Positions 12,552 through 24,489 are shown, counted from the first letter of the stretch. The stretch: DNA of 64,000 nt from Iris pallida (GCA_029216955.1 JANAVB010031417.1:22207881-22271880); one strand, 5' to 3'. Program-made: numbers and translations. Notes: generated by a model from the sequence alone, not told the origin.

Positions 12552-15500
12552 TGTGAGCACCCTGAATTTCGGGTTGATTTTTTTTATTTTTATTTATTTT
12601 CTGATTGATTTTAATTTTGATAAATATTAATTCTGTTATTTTTTTCTTAAGTGTACTTTCCCGTGCCATTGATATTTGGAGTATCAGGGATGTTCAATTC
12701 TGGAAATCTTCTTCACGGGTTTTGGAGTGGACATGATTACCTTCATGACGGTATATGGTGTCCCATCCAAACTTGTTCTCTTGTGCTCTTTCTGCTTCGC
12801 TGAACTTCGGGTCGGTTTAGACCATTTGATTGATATTTATTTTCCCACTTTTTTTCCTTGATCATTTTTAGCGCGTTACCATGACATTTAAATTGGGAGC
12901 ACCAGACCAGTCATTTCCTTGAAACCAACTCCTCATTGATGATCTACTCGAGACGCTCGTCACCCATGACCTTCGTTTCCCACTCATTCATGTCATTTTG
13001 GGCTCCATTTGATTCGCACAACTTTCCCGACGCGTGACCCGATTTTATTTTACGCCACGACGTCACATTCATTTTCCAACTTGATTTGTGGGTCCCCTGT
13101 CGGCCAAAACCTGTTTGAGCCTACTATCCGTCCGTCACTTGTGTCCCATTTATTGGAATTCCCATGTGCTACTTATTTCTCCATGATCATCGATTCCTAA
13201 TTTTAATTCGATTTTCGCACAATGTCGGAATTTTGACCCAATCCGGCTCCACCGAGCCCAGTCCAGCTCCATGATTTTCTCCAAGATGACACTCTAATAT
13301 TTTGTTGCCCAAAAATATCAGATATTCATTTACCCATTTTTCCTATATTTAATAGAATTTTTGTTGAATTAAACTCCCTTTGGAATAACCATTTTTTTTC
13401 CATTTAATTCCTAGCCCTTGATTTTTCCCTTAATTAATCATAGCCATTCATTTCCCTTTTCCCACACTCTCACAGCAGCCCCATCCCCAATGGGATGGCC
13501 GGCCCTAACTCCCAAAAGTCTTTTCTCTCTCTTCCTCTCATCTCATTAATTCCTCTCTCTCCCCCTTTCTTAATTATTTTTCCCACACATTTTTCTCCAA
13601 CAGCACTCTCAGCTCACCCCGAGCTCTCCCTAGCCGAGCCCTCCTCCTTGGCCTAGGCCGACCTCCCACTGGCCCACGACCCCTGGCCGGAGCTAGGCCG
13701 GCCACCACCACCACTCACCAACACCAACATTCCCCTCATCTTCATCTTCACCACCTCCATCACCATTGGCAAACAGCCAACCACCCTCATCTCACCTCTC
13801 CGGCCACCCCTTGGCCCCCTCGCCGTGGCTGGCCGACGCGCCACCACCATCTCGACCATCCTCCTCCTCCTCCTCCATCTCCTTTTTCCATTACCGCCAC
13901 CTTTCCACCTTCATCCCCGCGGCCATCCAGCCCTCGAGCCACCAGCCTGGCCATGCGCCGCTGGTCGACGGCCCCCCTACCTCGCCGTAGGCCGAGCGCA
14001 GCCCCGCGCGAGCCGGCCAGCGCAGCGGCGCAGCAGTTTGCACACAGCAGCGTGCATGGCGCATGTGCGCGCGTGCTGGCGGGTTGGCCACGCCGCCGAG
14101 GCCCGGCGACCCCCCGTCGTGGGTGGCCCCCACCCCTGGGCGAACTCCGACGAGCAGTCCCTGACGGCCACCGTCCTCCGGGACGCGCCGTCGAGGCGAT
14201 TCGTGCGTTTTGAACGACGTCCCGTCGTGACGCGCGCGAAATCACGTTCATTTTGGCGCTCCGTCGCAGCAACTTCGCGCACGTTTTCCCAGAGATCCGA
14301 CCGTTGGATCGGCGATTTCTTCGCTCCGTCGCAATCTCGGTATATCCACCTTCGCTCATGTCAATTTTCGTCCGTTAATTTTATCGTTTGATACATGAAA
14401 ACCGGCCACCAAGTTGACCGTTTAAATTGTATTAAATTTGGACAGTTTCGCGGGGCCAACTTCGTCAGCTTGTATCTCCTCCACCGCAGCTCCGTTTGGC
14501 GTGCTACCAGTTCCGGTGCGAAGCTGGTATAACCCTCTTCCTGCCCCCTTTAGATTTCATTTCAGTTTGAGCTTGTTTGATTGGTTGAATTCGACGCCAA
14601 AGTTGGCCGTCCGAATTCGTAATTTCCAACTTGTAAAATTCCATTTTTGAACACGGGACTCCAGATTTCATTTCTGACACCACCATTAGATTCGTGGCGT
14701 CGTTCTGGCATGTTTTCATATAAAATTTGTTAGATTTGGAAAACGTGGGCCCGGGCACGCATTTCGGTGCAAAGCGGGTCCCACATTCTGGGTCAACGGG
14801 TCATTTTGAGATTGGCTCATCGGAATCCAATTCCGGAGATACCGTTGAGTTCGTATCACCATTCTGGACTCGTTGACAGGTAGTTTGCTGAGTTTTGAGA
14901 ACTTTGGCTCCGGCACGCATTTCCGTGCAAATCGGAATCCCAAGTTCTGGTCAACGGGCCAAAACGAGATCGGGTCAACGGAATCCAATTCTGAAGATAC
15001 CGTTGGGTTCGTATCGACATTCTGGTTGCGTGGACATATAATTTGCTATATTTTATAGACTTGTTTTCTTGCACGTTTTTCGGTGCAAAACGGCTCCGAC
15101 ACGGACACCGTTTTGATCCGAAATTACCTTTTTGCCCTTGTGTCCAAATTGGACCGTTGGGTAGGCTACCCTAGCTAATTTGACCATTCTGGACACGTTG
15201 GCAATATTCATTTCATCGTCCGACAATGTTTGCTGATAATTTCTCTAGGTTTAACCTTTTTATAATTAATTAATAATTAATTCATATAATGTTCGTATTT
15301 CGGGATTAGTACAACGAAACTGAGATCAGTCAATTCCAGTGATCTCACATCGCTGAAATTGACAAGTTGGATACGTGGATCACTATAATAAGATTATCAA
15401 CCTTACCGATAATCTTCTTATCTCGATTTGCGTGCCGTAAGTTTCGACGTACAAATAACGAAGTACACTTTAATAATTAGATTAGATTTACCCTGTTTGA

Positions 15501-16781
15501 CCAGAGTTGACCAGTTGACCCAAAGTCAACTGTAAGTCAATACTTGACCTAGTTTGACTAGATTATTGACCGGAGTTGACCTAGAGTTAATTTGACTTAG
15601 AAGAACCTAGAATAATGTAGATTGTTTATAGAGATTCATTTATTACAACTTGAACACCTTGTAACCTGTGTTGCTTTAAATAGGACTCTGTGGCTTCAGT
15701 GGGACCCCCCTATACTTATCAGCTGTTCAGGTTATCGAGGCGAGTACATTCTCTGATCATTTCATATCCTGCTTAGAATTATTTCCTGCAGTAGATTACT
15801 TTACTTGTACTGTCACGACGGTCACACGGATTGGTACTATATGGATCCTTTTTTGAGATGTTATCCTTAGGGAGCATCGGGTACTCTATGTTCTGTGCGT
15901 TTCACTTTCATAGCGTATCATATGCTTCTTGGTTCTTTGATCACTTACGACATGTACCCTCATGATCGTAGAGTCTTTCTGGAATCTTACACTGTTGGGT
16001 ATCCCCCAGAATCCCCATTTTTATGGGACTTACACTGTTGGGTTACCCCCAGAATCCCCATTTTTATGGGACTACTATGTATCACCTTCGGGGTCTATCA
16101 CCTTCGGGGTCTGCTACATAGCATCATATAACATAACCTGGCTGGATCCTTGTGTATTGATCGGGGGTACGGGGGAGTATTACATGTTCATTTGTACTCT
16201 GACTCACTAGTCACTGCTAGTTCCCTATGTATAGTAGATATTTCTATTACAGTTCTCTATCTGTTTACATACAGCATTTCTTTCAGTACCTGTATCTTAC
16301 TTTACTGCATGATTATATTTTCTAACCTGCTATGAACTGTTGAGATGTACTGTGCTCGCTCCAGTCCTGACTGGACCTGTTGATAAATTTTACAGATAGC
16401 CTGGAGGTGCCTGCTAGCCTAGATGAGACACAGTAGGGTTTGTTTAGGTAGTTTTCATTTGTTTGGAGTTGTATTTACTTTGGGGATTACTGTATCTTTA
16501 TTTGAGTTTGAGATGTACTTCTGGGTTCATGTATCTTAGACACTTAGACTTCTATCTCCTGTATTTATTTTGGATTTCATTTTTATCTATCCTTATCATG
16601 CTCTACCCTAGATGTGATTGAGTCTGTATCTGCTATGTCACCCCCATTCGGGGAGTATAAACTGTTTAGTCTTATACTGTTAGATGCATTGAAACCTAGG
16701 ACAGCATTCTACCGCCGATACTGCGGCGTAGGCTGGGCGTTGTTACGTTCTCGTGCCCTAACCCTAGGGCGCGGGTCGTGA

Positions 16782-16783
<2 letters not shown>
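12552..16783 (+). repeat. 3' LTR of the LARD-like element
   Basis: 4232 bp, collinear with 5599-9860. It differs by scattered substitutions, a short deletion around 13110 and another around 13605. It ends GTCGTGACA at 16783 and is directly followed by (GT)n. The long frame at 13825-14391 is the counterpart of 6901-7467. Confidence 0.88.

Positions 16784-16861
<78 letters not shown>
16784..16861. repeat. (GT)n microsatellite at the right LARD border
   Basis: An uninterrupted GT dinucleotide run of about 78 bp. With 5528-5600 it represents one microsatellite split by the LARD insertion. Confidence 0.9.
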
Positions 16862-16864
<3 letters not shown>

Positions 16865-17810
16865 AGAGTGAGAAAGGTGAGAGGGATTTAGATGTGGTAG
16901 TGAGTGTTGTGTGTGTGTTAGAGAGGGTATGATAGATTAGCAAGAGGGGGGGAACAAGTGGCTGCAAAGGCAGCAGCAGCAGCAGCTTGTGCTGCAGGGT
17001 AGTAGCAGCAGTAGCTGCAATGCCAGCAGCAGCTGCTAACAGCAGTAGCAAGAGCAGTGAGGGCAGCAGCTGCAATAGTGACTAGAAGCTAGTGTCTCTT
17101 ATTATGTTGGGGGGTGTGGTTTTGTTTTAGGATGAGTATGTTAGTATCTACACATAAGTTAGTATCCTAAGTTAGATATTTAAGATAGTATCCTAGGCAC
17201 TAATTTAATATCTTGTTTAGGATGTTAGTATCCTAGAGTTAGATAGGTGAGTTAATATCTTAGAATACTAGAAGTTAGTATCCTAGATAGGTTAGTTAGT
17301 GTCTTGGATAGGTTAGTTAGTATCCTATTTATCCTAGATAAGTTAGCATCCTAAGTTAGATATCTTAGGGTAGTTAGATTATGCTAGTATCAAGATAATA
17401 GGATATTAGGATATGGGCTAGAAGTTAGTACCCTAAGTTAGTATCTTGGCTAGAATTTGGTATCCTAGGATAGTTAGATATCCTAGTATCTTAAGAGTGT
17501 CCTAGATTAGTCTATGGTAATAGGATACCCTATAGGGTATATCTCTATGTAAATATTAGAGTATCTTAGGAGTGTTGGTATATTGTTAGAACGGTAGAGT
17601 TAGTATCCTAAGGTATCTAAGGTATTAGCAAAGTAATGAGAATTACCTACAGCCTAAGGATAAGGTATTAGCTAAGGTAATGGGTATGATGTTAAGGCAG
17701 GTGGATAGATACTAGTCTAAGGTAGATGGTAATATCTATTAGCCTAAGGTATTGAGTTATCTACTAGCCTAAGGGAAGGATATTACTAGGATATGGTATT
17801 ATCTAGACGG
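16862..17810 (+). repeat. Fragment of an older LTR: GA-rich, GCAGCA-rich and TTAGTATCCTA-rich tracts
   Basis: GA-rich sequence is followed by a CAG/GCA-rich stretch (16965-17065), then about 650 bp of degenerate TTAGTATCCTAG and CTAAGGTA words (17130-17800). The same order (GA-rich, GCTGCAG-rich, GGTATCTTAG-rich) appears on the minus strand of the solo LTR at 29040 down to 24900. It is therefore probably the middle of a plus-strand LTR of the same superfamily, interrupted by the LARD at the GT run. No gene. Confidence 0.5.
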
Positions 17811-18047
17811 ATATGTGTCAAATATGAGAAGATGTGTTGATCCAGGGCCTAAAATTTTCAGACGGATATGTGTCAAATTTGAGAAGATGTGTCAATCCGA
17901 AGGAAAATAAATTGAGTGCATATGTAAGACTTGAGAACTCTGTAATTACCTTTCTGTATATGCACTTGATTGAGAATGAGCTTAATTTTTTTTTGTGGTA
18001 TTTAGGTCGATCGTCCATACGCAAGACTTGAGAATGAGTCTATTAGA

Positions 18048-18755
18048 ATGCTAGCCAAGGGACCAATTTATGCTGCAAAAATATGGCCAAGCTACTGTGT
18101 TAATGGGTTTAGGTTCAAGTCAACAACTTGCCCGATCAGAGACAACTTTGTGGATCTCGACTCCACAAAAAATAGCTGTTTGTGTATCAGATCTTCGAAC
18201 TACAAAGATGTTGATGCGGGCAATAATTTCTATGGCGTGCTACGGGAGATCGTGGAGCTGACATATAGTTATGGAATAGAGCCTGCTAAGATTGTGTTAT
18301 TCAGGTGTGATTGGTTCGATCCGATTGAAGGTCAAGGTTGGAAAGTAGACAAGCACAGTCTTGTGGATATAAACTATCGGCGTCAATATCAAGCCTACGA
18401 ACCATTTTTCCTATCAAGTTAGGCTCAGCTCGTGTACTTCACAAGTTATCCTAAACGGGGAACAACAAGGTCAGACTGGTGGGCAGTATGCAAGACCAAA
18501 GCTAGAAATACCTTTGAGGTTGACGATATAGCTTATCAAGAGGATGAACTACCTCTTGTAACAAATATTATAGAAGTGGACACGACGGAAGTTCCTCATT
18601 ACACATCTAATTGTGTAGAAGAAGTAGAATTATCTGAAGAGGAAGATACAGATGAAAGTGAAGAAGAAGAAGAAGAAGAAGAAGAAGAAGAAGAAGAAGA
18701 AGAAGATGATGATAATGAGCCAAACATACTAGATGAATTTTCAGAAGAGGATTAA
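18048..18755 (+). pseudogene. TNP2-like CACTA transposase, C-terminal part (DUF4216 region), with in-frame stop
   Basis: The frame from 18048 reads 124 codons to a TAG at 18420-18422, then stays open in the same frame to 18755. The first part has the pattern of the C-terminal DUF4216 region of plant CACTA transposases: an ANGP-like start (MLAKGP), WPSYCVNGFRF, SSNYKD, FYGVLREIVEL, VLFRCDWFDP, then INYRRQYQAYEPF. The continuation, YFTSYPKRG and DWWAVCKTKAR, is also family-typical. This makes the TAG a nonsense mutation rather than the real end. The tail is an acidic Glu-rich run (GAA repeat at 18661-18704). The catalytic TNP2 domain and everything upstream are missing. Not functional as a transposase. 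Confidence 0.78.
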
Positions 18756-18926
18756 ATCTGTATGTTTGTTTTATCATCATATTTGACACTTTAGTGACAG
18801 TTTTAACATATAAATCTGTGATACTTTAGTGACACTTTTATCTGTGACGATAATATTTTCAAAAATCTGTGATGTCTATCATATAAATATGTATTTTTGT
18901 TTTATTGTCATATGTTATTATCAGGT

Positions 18927-20900
18927 ATGACTAGACCATCTGGACGACACGAAGGATTTTATATTAGACAGTCCCGTCTGCCTCGGGCTGGGGATGGAGA
19001 TTTTGTACCCTTATCCTCATCTCCGAGTACGCCATTGTACCATTCTGTTCTCGGTCCATTACCGGGACAGGGCAGTTCAAGCAGGTTGGCGACTCCTCCA
19101 TCGTCGTCCAGCGTTCCTGATCCCGCATCCAGCATTCCTGATCCTGTGTCCAGCATTCCTGATCCCGCGTCCAGCATTCCTCCTACCGACGGCTCCATGG
19201 GGGGAGCCGACGCCGAGCATATGGAGGATGGCGATCAGACTGATCCTGCCCAGGCAGGAGGTGAGAGCGACCCTCAATGCGCTCTCCCGAGCGAGACGCG
19301 TATGGAGATTTGGACGAACGGGCCTACGAAGTAAGTTAATTAGTTAATATATATTTCTCAAATGATTATATGTACATATATATTCATGTAAATTATTATT
19401 GTATAGATATCGGCCTCCTGCAGTACAGAGACAGCTGGGGGTATTTCTGAGGCAGAACTATGGTGGGCCTTGGATTAACTACTCAGATGCTCCCGCAGAT
19501 AGGAAGGCCTTTTGGTTCGCCCACTTCATGGTAACAAATTTGTTTATTTTTAAATTTTAATAATCATTTGTGTATATTATACAACTTTTCTATTTTACTT
19601 CTTGTAGAGGACCTATTTCTATCCACCACACCGGGCGGCGAAGATCGAGGGCCAATTTTCTGCCGTCGCAGGCAAGCTCATCCGTGATGCGATCTACGAC
19701 CAGAAGTATCGTGATCGCTCCGGAAAGCCGATCCACAGTTGGATCACGCCAGAGCAGTGGACTGCGATGAAGGCTAGATTCGGCGAGGCCAGGTACCAGG
19801 AGCGGTCTGACAAGGCCAAGGTAGCGCGGTCGAGCGCCGGTAAGTGGTATGGTGGCTCCATTCCGATGACAGAGCATTTTCGTCGTCTGGTACGTTTCCT
19901 ATGACGGACATCATTTTATATATAGTTGGATAGAATGTTTAATACTAATAATAGATAATATATTTTAACAGGTAAAAAAGGGTGAAGACCCCAACATGGT
20001 GACCGTCTTCCTGGTCACCCATCGGAGGGCTGGGGAGTTCATTGACGAGAGGGCGACGCAGGCATATGTACGTTCTATTCTTTATATTAATTTACTATAA
20101 TTTAGAAAACAGGAAAATAGATATCAATATAGACTTTAGCAAACACTCATACGTTAGCAAACATTGTTCTAGGCCGAGTTTGTTCGGCTACAAGAGGAGC
20201 GGCTGCTGCTGCTAGTGTGCCAGCAGAAGGAGGGGCTGGTACTTCCTCCCAGCCACCTACAGCTCCATCGCCGGACGAGCTCTGGATGACCGCTGTTAGC
20301 GGTCTTCAGAAGGGTACGTACTACACTACGGGATCCTACGGCGCCTATTTGGCTTCAGAGTCGTCCCGGGCCCCTTCTGTCAGTGTGCAGTCTCCAGCTT
20401 TGCAGGCGTCATCACGAGCGCAGGATGTATGCAGACAGCTCCATGAGCTACGTCGCGAGTTGCAGCAGCAGATTTCTGAGGCAGCTGGGGCAGAGCGACG
20501 ATCCGACGATTCGATAATCACCGGACGATTTGATGCGGTCGAGCGCAGTATACAGGAGCTGATGAGTCTGTAGCAGGCTACAGCTGCCAGCTTGCACACA
20601 CTCACCGAGTCTACGCAGCGCACAGAGCGTAGACAGGTCGAGCTGGAGGGATCGCAGAGGACCGTGGCTACCTCACTCACCCAGCTGCATACTTCTCTTG
20701 AGGAGAGTACTCAGAGGATGGTGAGTACCCTTGCTGCGCATGGTGACCGACTGCAAGAGCTGGAGCAGATACGTCCTCCTGGTCCATCGACGGCGCCGAC
20801 TCCAGACGTTGCACTGCCTCCTACTGCCCCTACGGTGTAGCTCACACAGGAGCAGTATGAGTACATGCTATCCCAGATGCGCGACAGGGGTCCGCAGTGA
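18927..20900 (+). pseudogene. Transposase_24 (Ptta/En/Spm, TnpA-like) gene of CACTA-1, five exons, damaged in the last exon
   Basis: Exons inferred from GT/AG signals and frame: 18927-19330, 19407-19530, 19608-19889, 19972-20067 and 20173 onward. Translation across exons 1-4 is continuous. Exon 1 is Ser/Pro-rich with a repeated PDPASSIPDP unit. Exons 2-4 give the plant Transposase_24 pattern: GPWINYSDAP, FWFAHFM, RTYFYPPHRAAKI, HSWITPEQW, GKWYGGSIPM, FLVTHRRAGEFIDERA. TnpA-type proteins bind subterminal repeats and assist transposition in the nucleus. In exon 5 the frame entered from exon 4 stops at 20286-20288, while the frame that continues the protein (20217-20573) is offset by one, so there is a one-base lesion near 20195-20215 in a GCT run. 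Two further in-frame TAG codons (20571-20573 and 20838-20840) interrupt a Gln/Glu-rich coiled-coil tail ending at TGA 20898-20900. Confidence 0.8.
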
Positions 20901-21218
20901 TTTTATTGATTTTTTTATGAGTTGTATGTATTGGCCCTATTGGCAAATTGTTTATTAGTACACATTTGTTTATACACTTGGTGGGAGACTTTTTATCGTC
21001 TTCCATTTTTATTTGACTCTATTGGATGTTTGTGATGATGTGTGTCTGTGAAGTGTAGTTTGTTGGATATTTACTTTGTGATATTTACTTTGTTGGTATT
21101 TTCATTATGATATTTACTTTGTGATATCTGCGACGGGGATAACAAATATACCTACGCTGGGTTATAAGCGGTGATCTGATATACAAAGGAGGTGCGACCC
21201 AAATTTAAAAAAAATATA
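20901..21218 (+). other. 3' flank of the CACTA-1 gene; nothing further recognised
   Basis: AT-rich sequence with repeated TTTACTTTGTGATAT words at 21070-21130. It probably holds the 3' untranslated region and polyadenylation region of the TnpA-like gene. No separate feature. Confidence 0.4.
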
Positions 21219-21570
21219 ATGTGTATTTTTATGATGATGTGTGTCTGTGTTTACAGTGTATGTGAAATGCAGTGTTCGGAACCATCAATAGTTTCGATTA
21301 CTGTTGTATGTTTTATCTTGGACAGAAAGAGCAACTGTTCAGGGTGTACTTCTGAGAGCTTCATTTTCACATCTTTCACTCTCTCGGGACGTCGTAAAGG
21401 ATCCCGAGAAGGTGAAGGACGTGAAGATGAAGCTCTGAGAAGTGCACCCTGAACTGTTGCTCTTTTTATCCAAGATAAAACATAGAACAGTAAGCGAAAC
21501 TGTCGATGGTTCGAACACTGCACTTTACACACACTGTAAACACAGACACACAGCATAATAAAAATACATA
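21219..21570. repeat. Long foldback (about 170-bp arms, 11-bp loop) inside CACTA-1
   Basis: Bases 21219-21389 pair with 21401-21570; by eye the arms are close to 90% identical, with only scattered mismatches and small bulges. Examples: GTGTGTCTGTGTTTACAGTG pairs with CACTGTAAACACAGACACAC, and GAGAGCTTCAT pairs with ATGAAGCTCT. A transcript crossing it would form one long hairpin, a plausible microRNA or siRNA precursor. Rice miR820 is a known case of a small RNA born in CACTA elements, but I cannot tell whether this one is related. Confidence 0.75.
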
Positions 21571-21599
21571 TTTTATTTTTTTAAATATTTTATTATTAT

Positions 21600-21996
21600 T
21601 TTGTGACGTATAGCGACGGATAGCGACGTCTTAGCGACGTATTGGGACGTCGCTATACGTCGCTGATTAGCGGCGTTACGTCGCTGTACGTCGCCAAATT
21701 GCTGACGTGGCAGGCATGCCACGTCATCACGTAAATAGAACAGGACGTCGCTACGTAGTCGCCCGACGTCGCTAAGTTTGCGACGTAACACTTTCGTCGC
21801 TCTACGTCGCTAAATTTGTGACGCCTCAGCGACACGACCTTGACGTCGCAAATAGCGACGTAGAGCGACGCATGTGCCATCTGCGACTTGCTTAAAAGTG
21901 ACCTTCATTTTTCGTCGCTAAAGTCGTCGCTAATTACGATTAGCAACGTATTTTCCATTATTAGCGACGTACCATTACGTCGCTAATTTGCCTTAT
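21600..21996. repeat. Right subterminal repeats of CACTA-1 (AGCGACGT/ACGTCGCT)
   Basis: More than twenty copies, in both orientations, of words such as TAGCGACGT, ACGTCGCTA and GCGACGTA within about 400 bp next to the TTTTAGTAGTG terminus. Subterminal repeats of this kind are the binding sites of TnpA-type proteins in En/Spm. The same words occur at both ends of CACTA-2. Confidence 0.85.
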
Positions 21997-22006
21997 TTTA
22001 GTAGTG

Positions 22007-23067
22007 ACATGACTTATTGTCAACCTTTGATCATTACACCAAGAGTACCACCTGCAGTTAATATCACTGTCCAAAGACTTGATATTAATGATGTACTAGG
22101 TATCTTGAGATGGGGTTCACCATTATTTGAATTTGTTTGACTATATTTTACTCTTTGGTTATTAATTAAAGCATGTTTGTCTATTTATTTTTGTTCTCTT
22201 TACAGTTAATGTTGCTACAATATCTGCCAAAAAGAATTTAATTTTCATGTTTAATGGGATAATCTTTAAGGGCAAAAAAGAAAATAAATACAGTAGCTGC
22301 TAAGGGTCCAGGTCAAAAGAAATAACAATATAAAACTAAGGGTTGTTCTTTTGTGATAAGACATGACACATAAGGAAGAAATGTACAAAGTATCACGCAT
22401 GGTATATAAAGAAATATACATTTCTAAATTTGGTCTGTTCTGAGGTTAATTTAGATTTAGTACCTAAAAATACGTGGTGGTTAGATTCTGGTGCTACTAC
22501 CCACATTAGTGTTTATAGACAAGGTTGTCTGAGCTACCGAAGCCAATTGATGGTGAAAGATACATCTGTGTGGGTGACGACAAATCGGTAGAAGTGAAAG
22601 CAATATGACATTTTAGGTTATATTTAGGAACCGATTATTATTTGGATTTGATAGACACTTTTATAGTACCGTCTTTTAGACAAAATTCAGTTTCAGTTTT
22701 CTTAATAGACAAATCTGATTATCATTGTTCATTTGAAAATAATAAGTTTAGTCCATCTTTAAATCTAAATATTATTGGTAACAGTTTCCTTAAGGTTTAT
22801 GATAACCTATATTCATTTAAAACTATTGCATGTTACAATAAAATCTTGCAAGTGAAGTCATGTGGTACTAAATGCAAAATTGATAATAAATGTTTTTAGT
22901 CTTATTATGACATAAGCGATTAGGTCACATCTCTAGAAATAGAGTTGCACGATTTGTGTCTGATGAGATTTGGATTTTATTGACTTTGTAGACTTTAATG
23001 TCTATATTAATGTGTAAAGAAAATACAGACCAAAGTTCAATTGTAAGCAGCTACTTTATTGGCTATG
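22007..23067 (+). pseudogene. Copia-A: 5' part of an old Ty1/copia gag-pol relic
   Basis: Begins directly after the CACTA-1 terminus. At 22470-22500 translation gives WWLDSGATTHIS, the copia protease active-site motif (DSGA). At 22620-22900 there is a pre-integrase region (DLIDTFIVPSF, NLNIIGNSF). At 22915-22990 comes an HKRLGHISRNRV-like integrase zinc-finger segment. The integrase core with the catalytic acidic residues is absent: the sequence passes from CKENT directly to SYFIGY at about 23045-23066. Many stops and frameshifts. It is interrupted at 23067 by a solo LTR and resumes at 30392. Its 5' LTR is not visible and was probably lost at the CACTA-1 junction. Confidence 0.75.
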
Positions 23068-24489
23068 TGTCACGACCCGCACCCTGATTAGGGGCACGAG
23101 TACGTGGTTACGTCCAGCCTACGCCGCAGCATCGGCGGTAGAACGCTATCTAGGTCATCTATAAATACTACAACTAAACATATAAAGGTACCTGTACAGT
23201 ATATACACTCCGAATGGAGGTGACATAGCAATACAGTCTCAATCACAAAGCAAACTAGGATAGATAGCATGAAAGGAAATACGATAGATGAAAAGGAAAT
23301 AAGTCCAGTATCCAACACAAGCCCAAATATATACAACATCACAGGGTCTCAAAATATAACATGGAAGCTACAGTCTGATAATGCTAGCTGGATCGCAGTC
23401 CAGGCAACCCAACTAATCTACACTACTCAGGGAGTACAAAATCTAGTGGCTCTACTATAAGGCCACGGTCCTGGACTACTCCATCTGACTCGAGCCCATA
23501 ATAGGTCGAGCAGTCCGCCTCAGAATCATCTGTAATATATATCAACGGTATCCTGTCAGGAAAATGAGAAAGTACAAACACTAACAACAGTTCCATGTGA
23601 ATTGACAAATTCTATAAGAGACAGTATAATGAAATACAAGACAAAGATATAGGAAGACTTGGGAACCGTTCGAAAGCTGAGTTACAACCCTTAAATCAAA
23701 CAAGGACCGGGGTTGTAACTCTTCTCCCGAGCACAACTTAGTCTCCAATCAAGGTACAATATAAAGGCATGTAGAACATGTGAGTAACTGAATATCATAG
23801 CATGGTGAGAAAGTACTGAATGTAGAACAGAACAGGATATATGATAAGATAAGTAAATATAAAATGTGCCTTGAATTATTAGAGCGTTATATGATCAGCT
23901 TGGGAAACATGATCAAGCTTTCCATCCGACCGGCTATGAACAATATGTACAATAGAGCGGTAAGGCCGGTCACCATGGAAAGCTATGAACGATGTAGGGT
24001 AAGGCTTTACCCATCGTGAGGCGAGGGTATAGCTATGAACAATGTGTATAATAGAACAATGTGAGAATTTTGATCACACAACCACTAATAACTCCCCATC
24101 CCCGAATAGTATAAAGGATCCGGACATAACACGTCATGACACGGGATTCAAAAACAGGTGATCAACCCACTCCCAAGTCCATGTCTATACAAGTACAAGT
24201 AACAAGTCGAGTCATGTACCAATATACCAAGTAAATCGGGAACAACATCTCATGAAAGGATCCGACATATACTAGTCCGTGAACCATCGTGTTAGGAATC
24301 AAGTAAGACACTACAACTGAATCGGATATAGCAGATATCAAGACAATAAAAACTATCAGTGAATGTACTCGCCTGCTGTCCTGAGCTGATAAAGTGAACA
24401 GACGCTCAGAGTAATCACAGACCTAAAGATGAGATATTATAAGTCAAACAGGGTTTTATAATGAAAATGAAACTAATTTATGTCATGAT

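Larger units (their letters stand above)
5599..16783 (+). mobile_element. Complete LARD-like non-coding LTR retrotransposon (gypsy-derived), 11.2 kb
   Basis: Two direct LTRs (5599-9860 and 12552-16783) begin TGTGAGCACCC and end GTCGTGACA. They flank a 2.7 kb internal region with no gag, protease, reverse transcriptase or integrase motif. The 5-bp target duplication is GTGTG (5594-5598 and 16784-16788), inside a (GT)n microsatellite and so not unique. The internal region keeps the two ends needed for reverse transcription: a leader shared with a related element at 1-582, and a 3' end (12519-12551) with TTCGAGGACGAAATT followed by a purine-rich tract, which is typical of the pol end and polypurine tract of plant chromoviruses of the Tekay/Del type. 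Very long LTRs with a short non-coding core are the definition of a LARD. Proteins must be supplied in trans. The LTRs differ by perhaps 1-2% by eye plus a 27-bp deletion near 13110. Confidence 0.87.
17811..22006 (+). mobile_element. CACTA (En/Spm) transposon CACTA-1, left-truncated
   Basis: The right end is TTTTAGTAGTG at 21996-22006, the inverse of CACTACTAAAA, preceded by about 400 bp of AGCGACGT-type subterminal repeats. Two genes in the usual CACTA order precede it: the 3' end of a TNP2-like transposase (DUF4216 region) and a spliced Transposase_24 gene. No CACTA left terminus is visible; the start near 17811 is set by where LTR-like sequence stops. A near-duplicate of about 36 bp (CGGATATGTGTCAAAT...GAAGATGTGT) occurs at 17811 and 17860. 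Without its left end it cannot move, but its proteins or small RNAs could affect relatives. Confidence 0.8.

Noticed and set aside
18607..18789. Leu-rich minus-strand membrane peptide
   Set aside because: Antisense of the GAA repeat that encodes the acidic tail of the TNP2-like relic.
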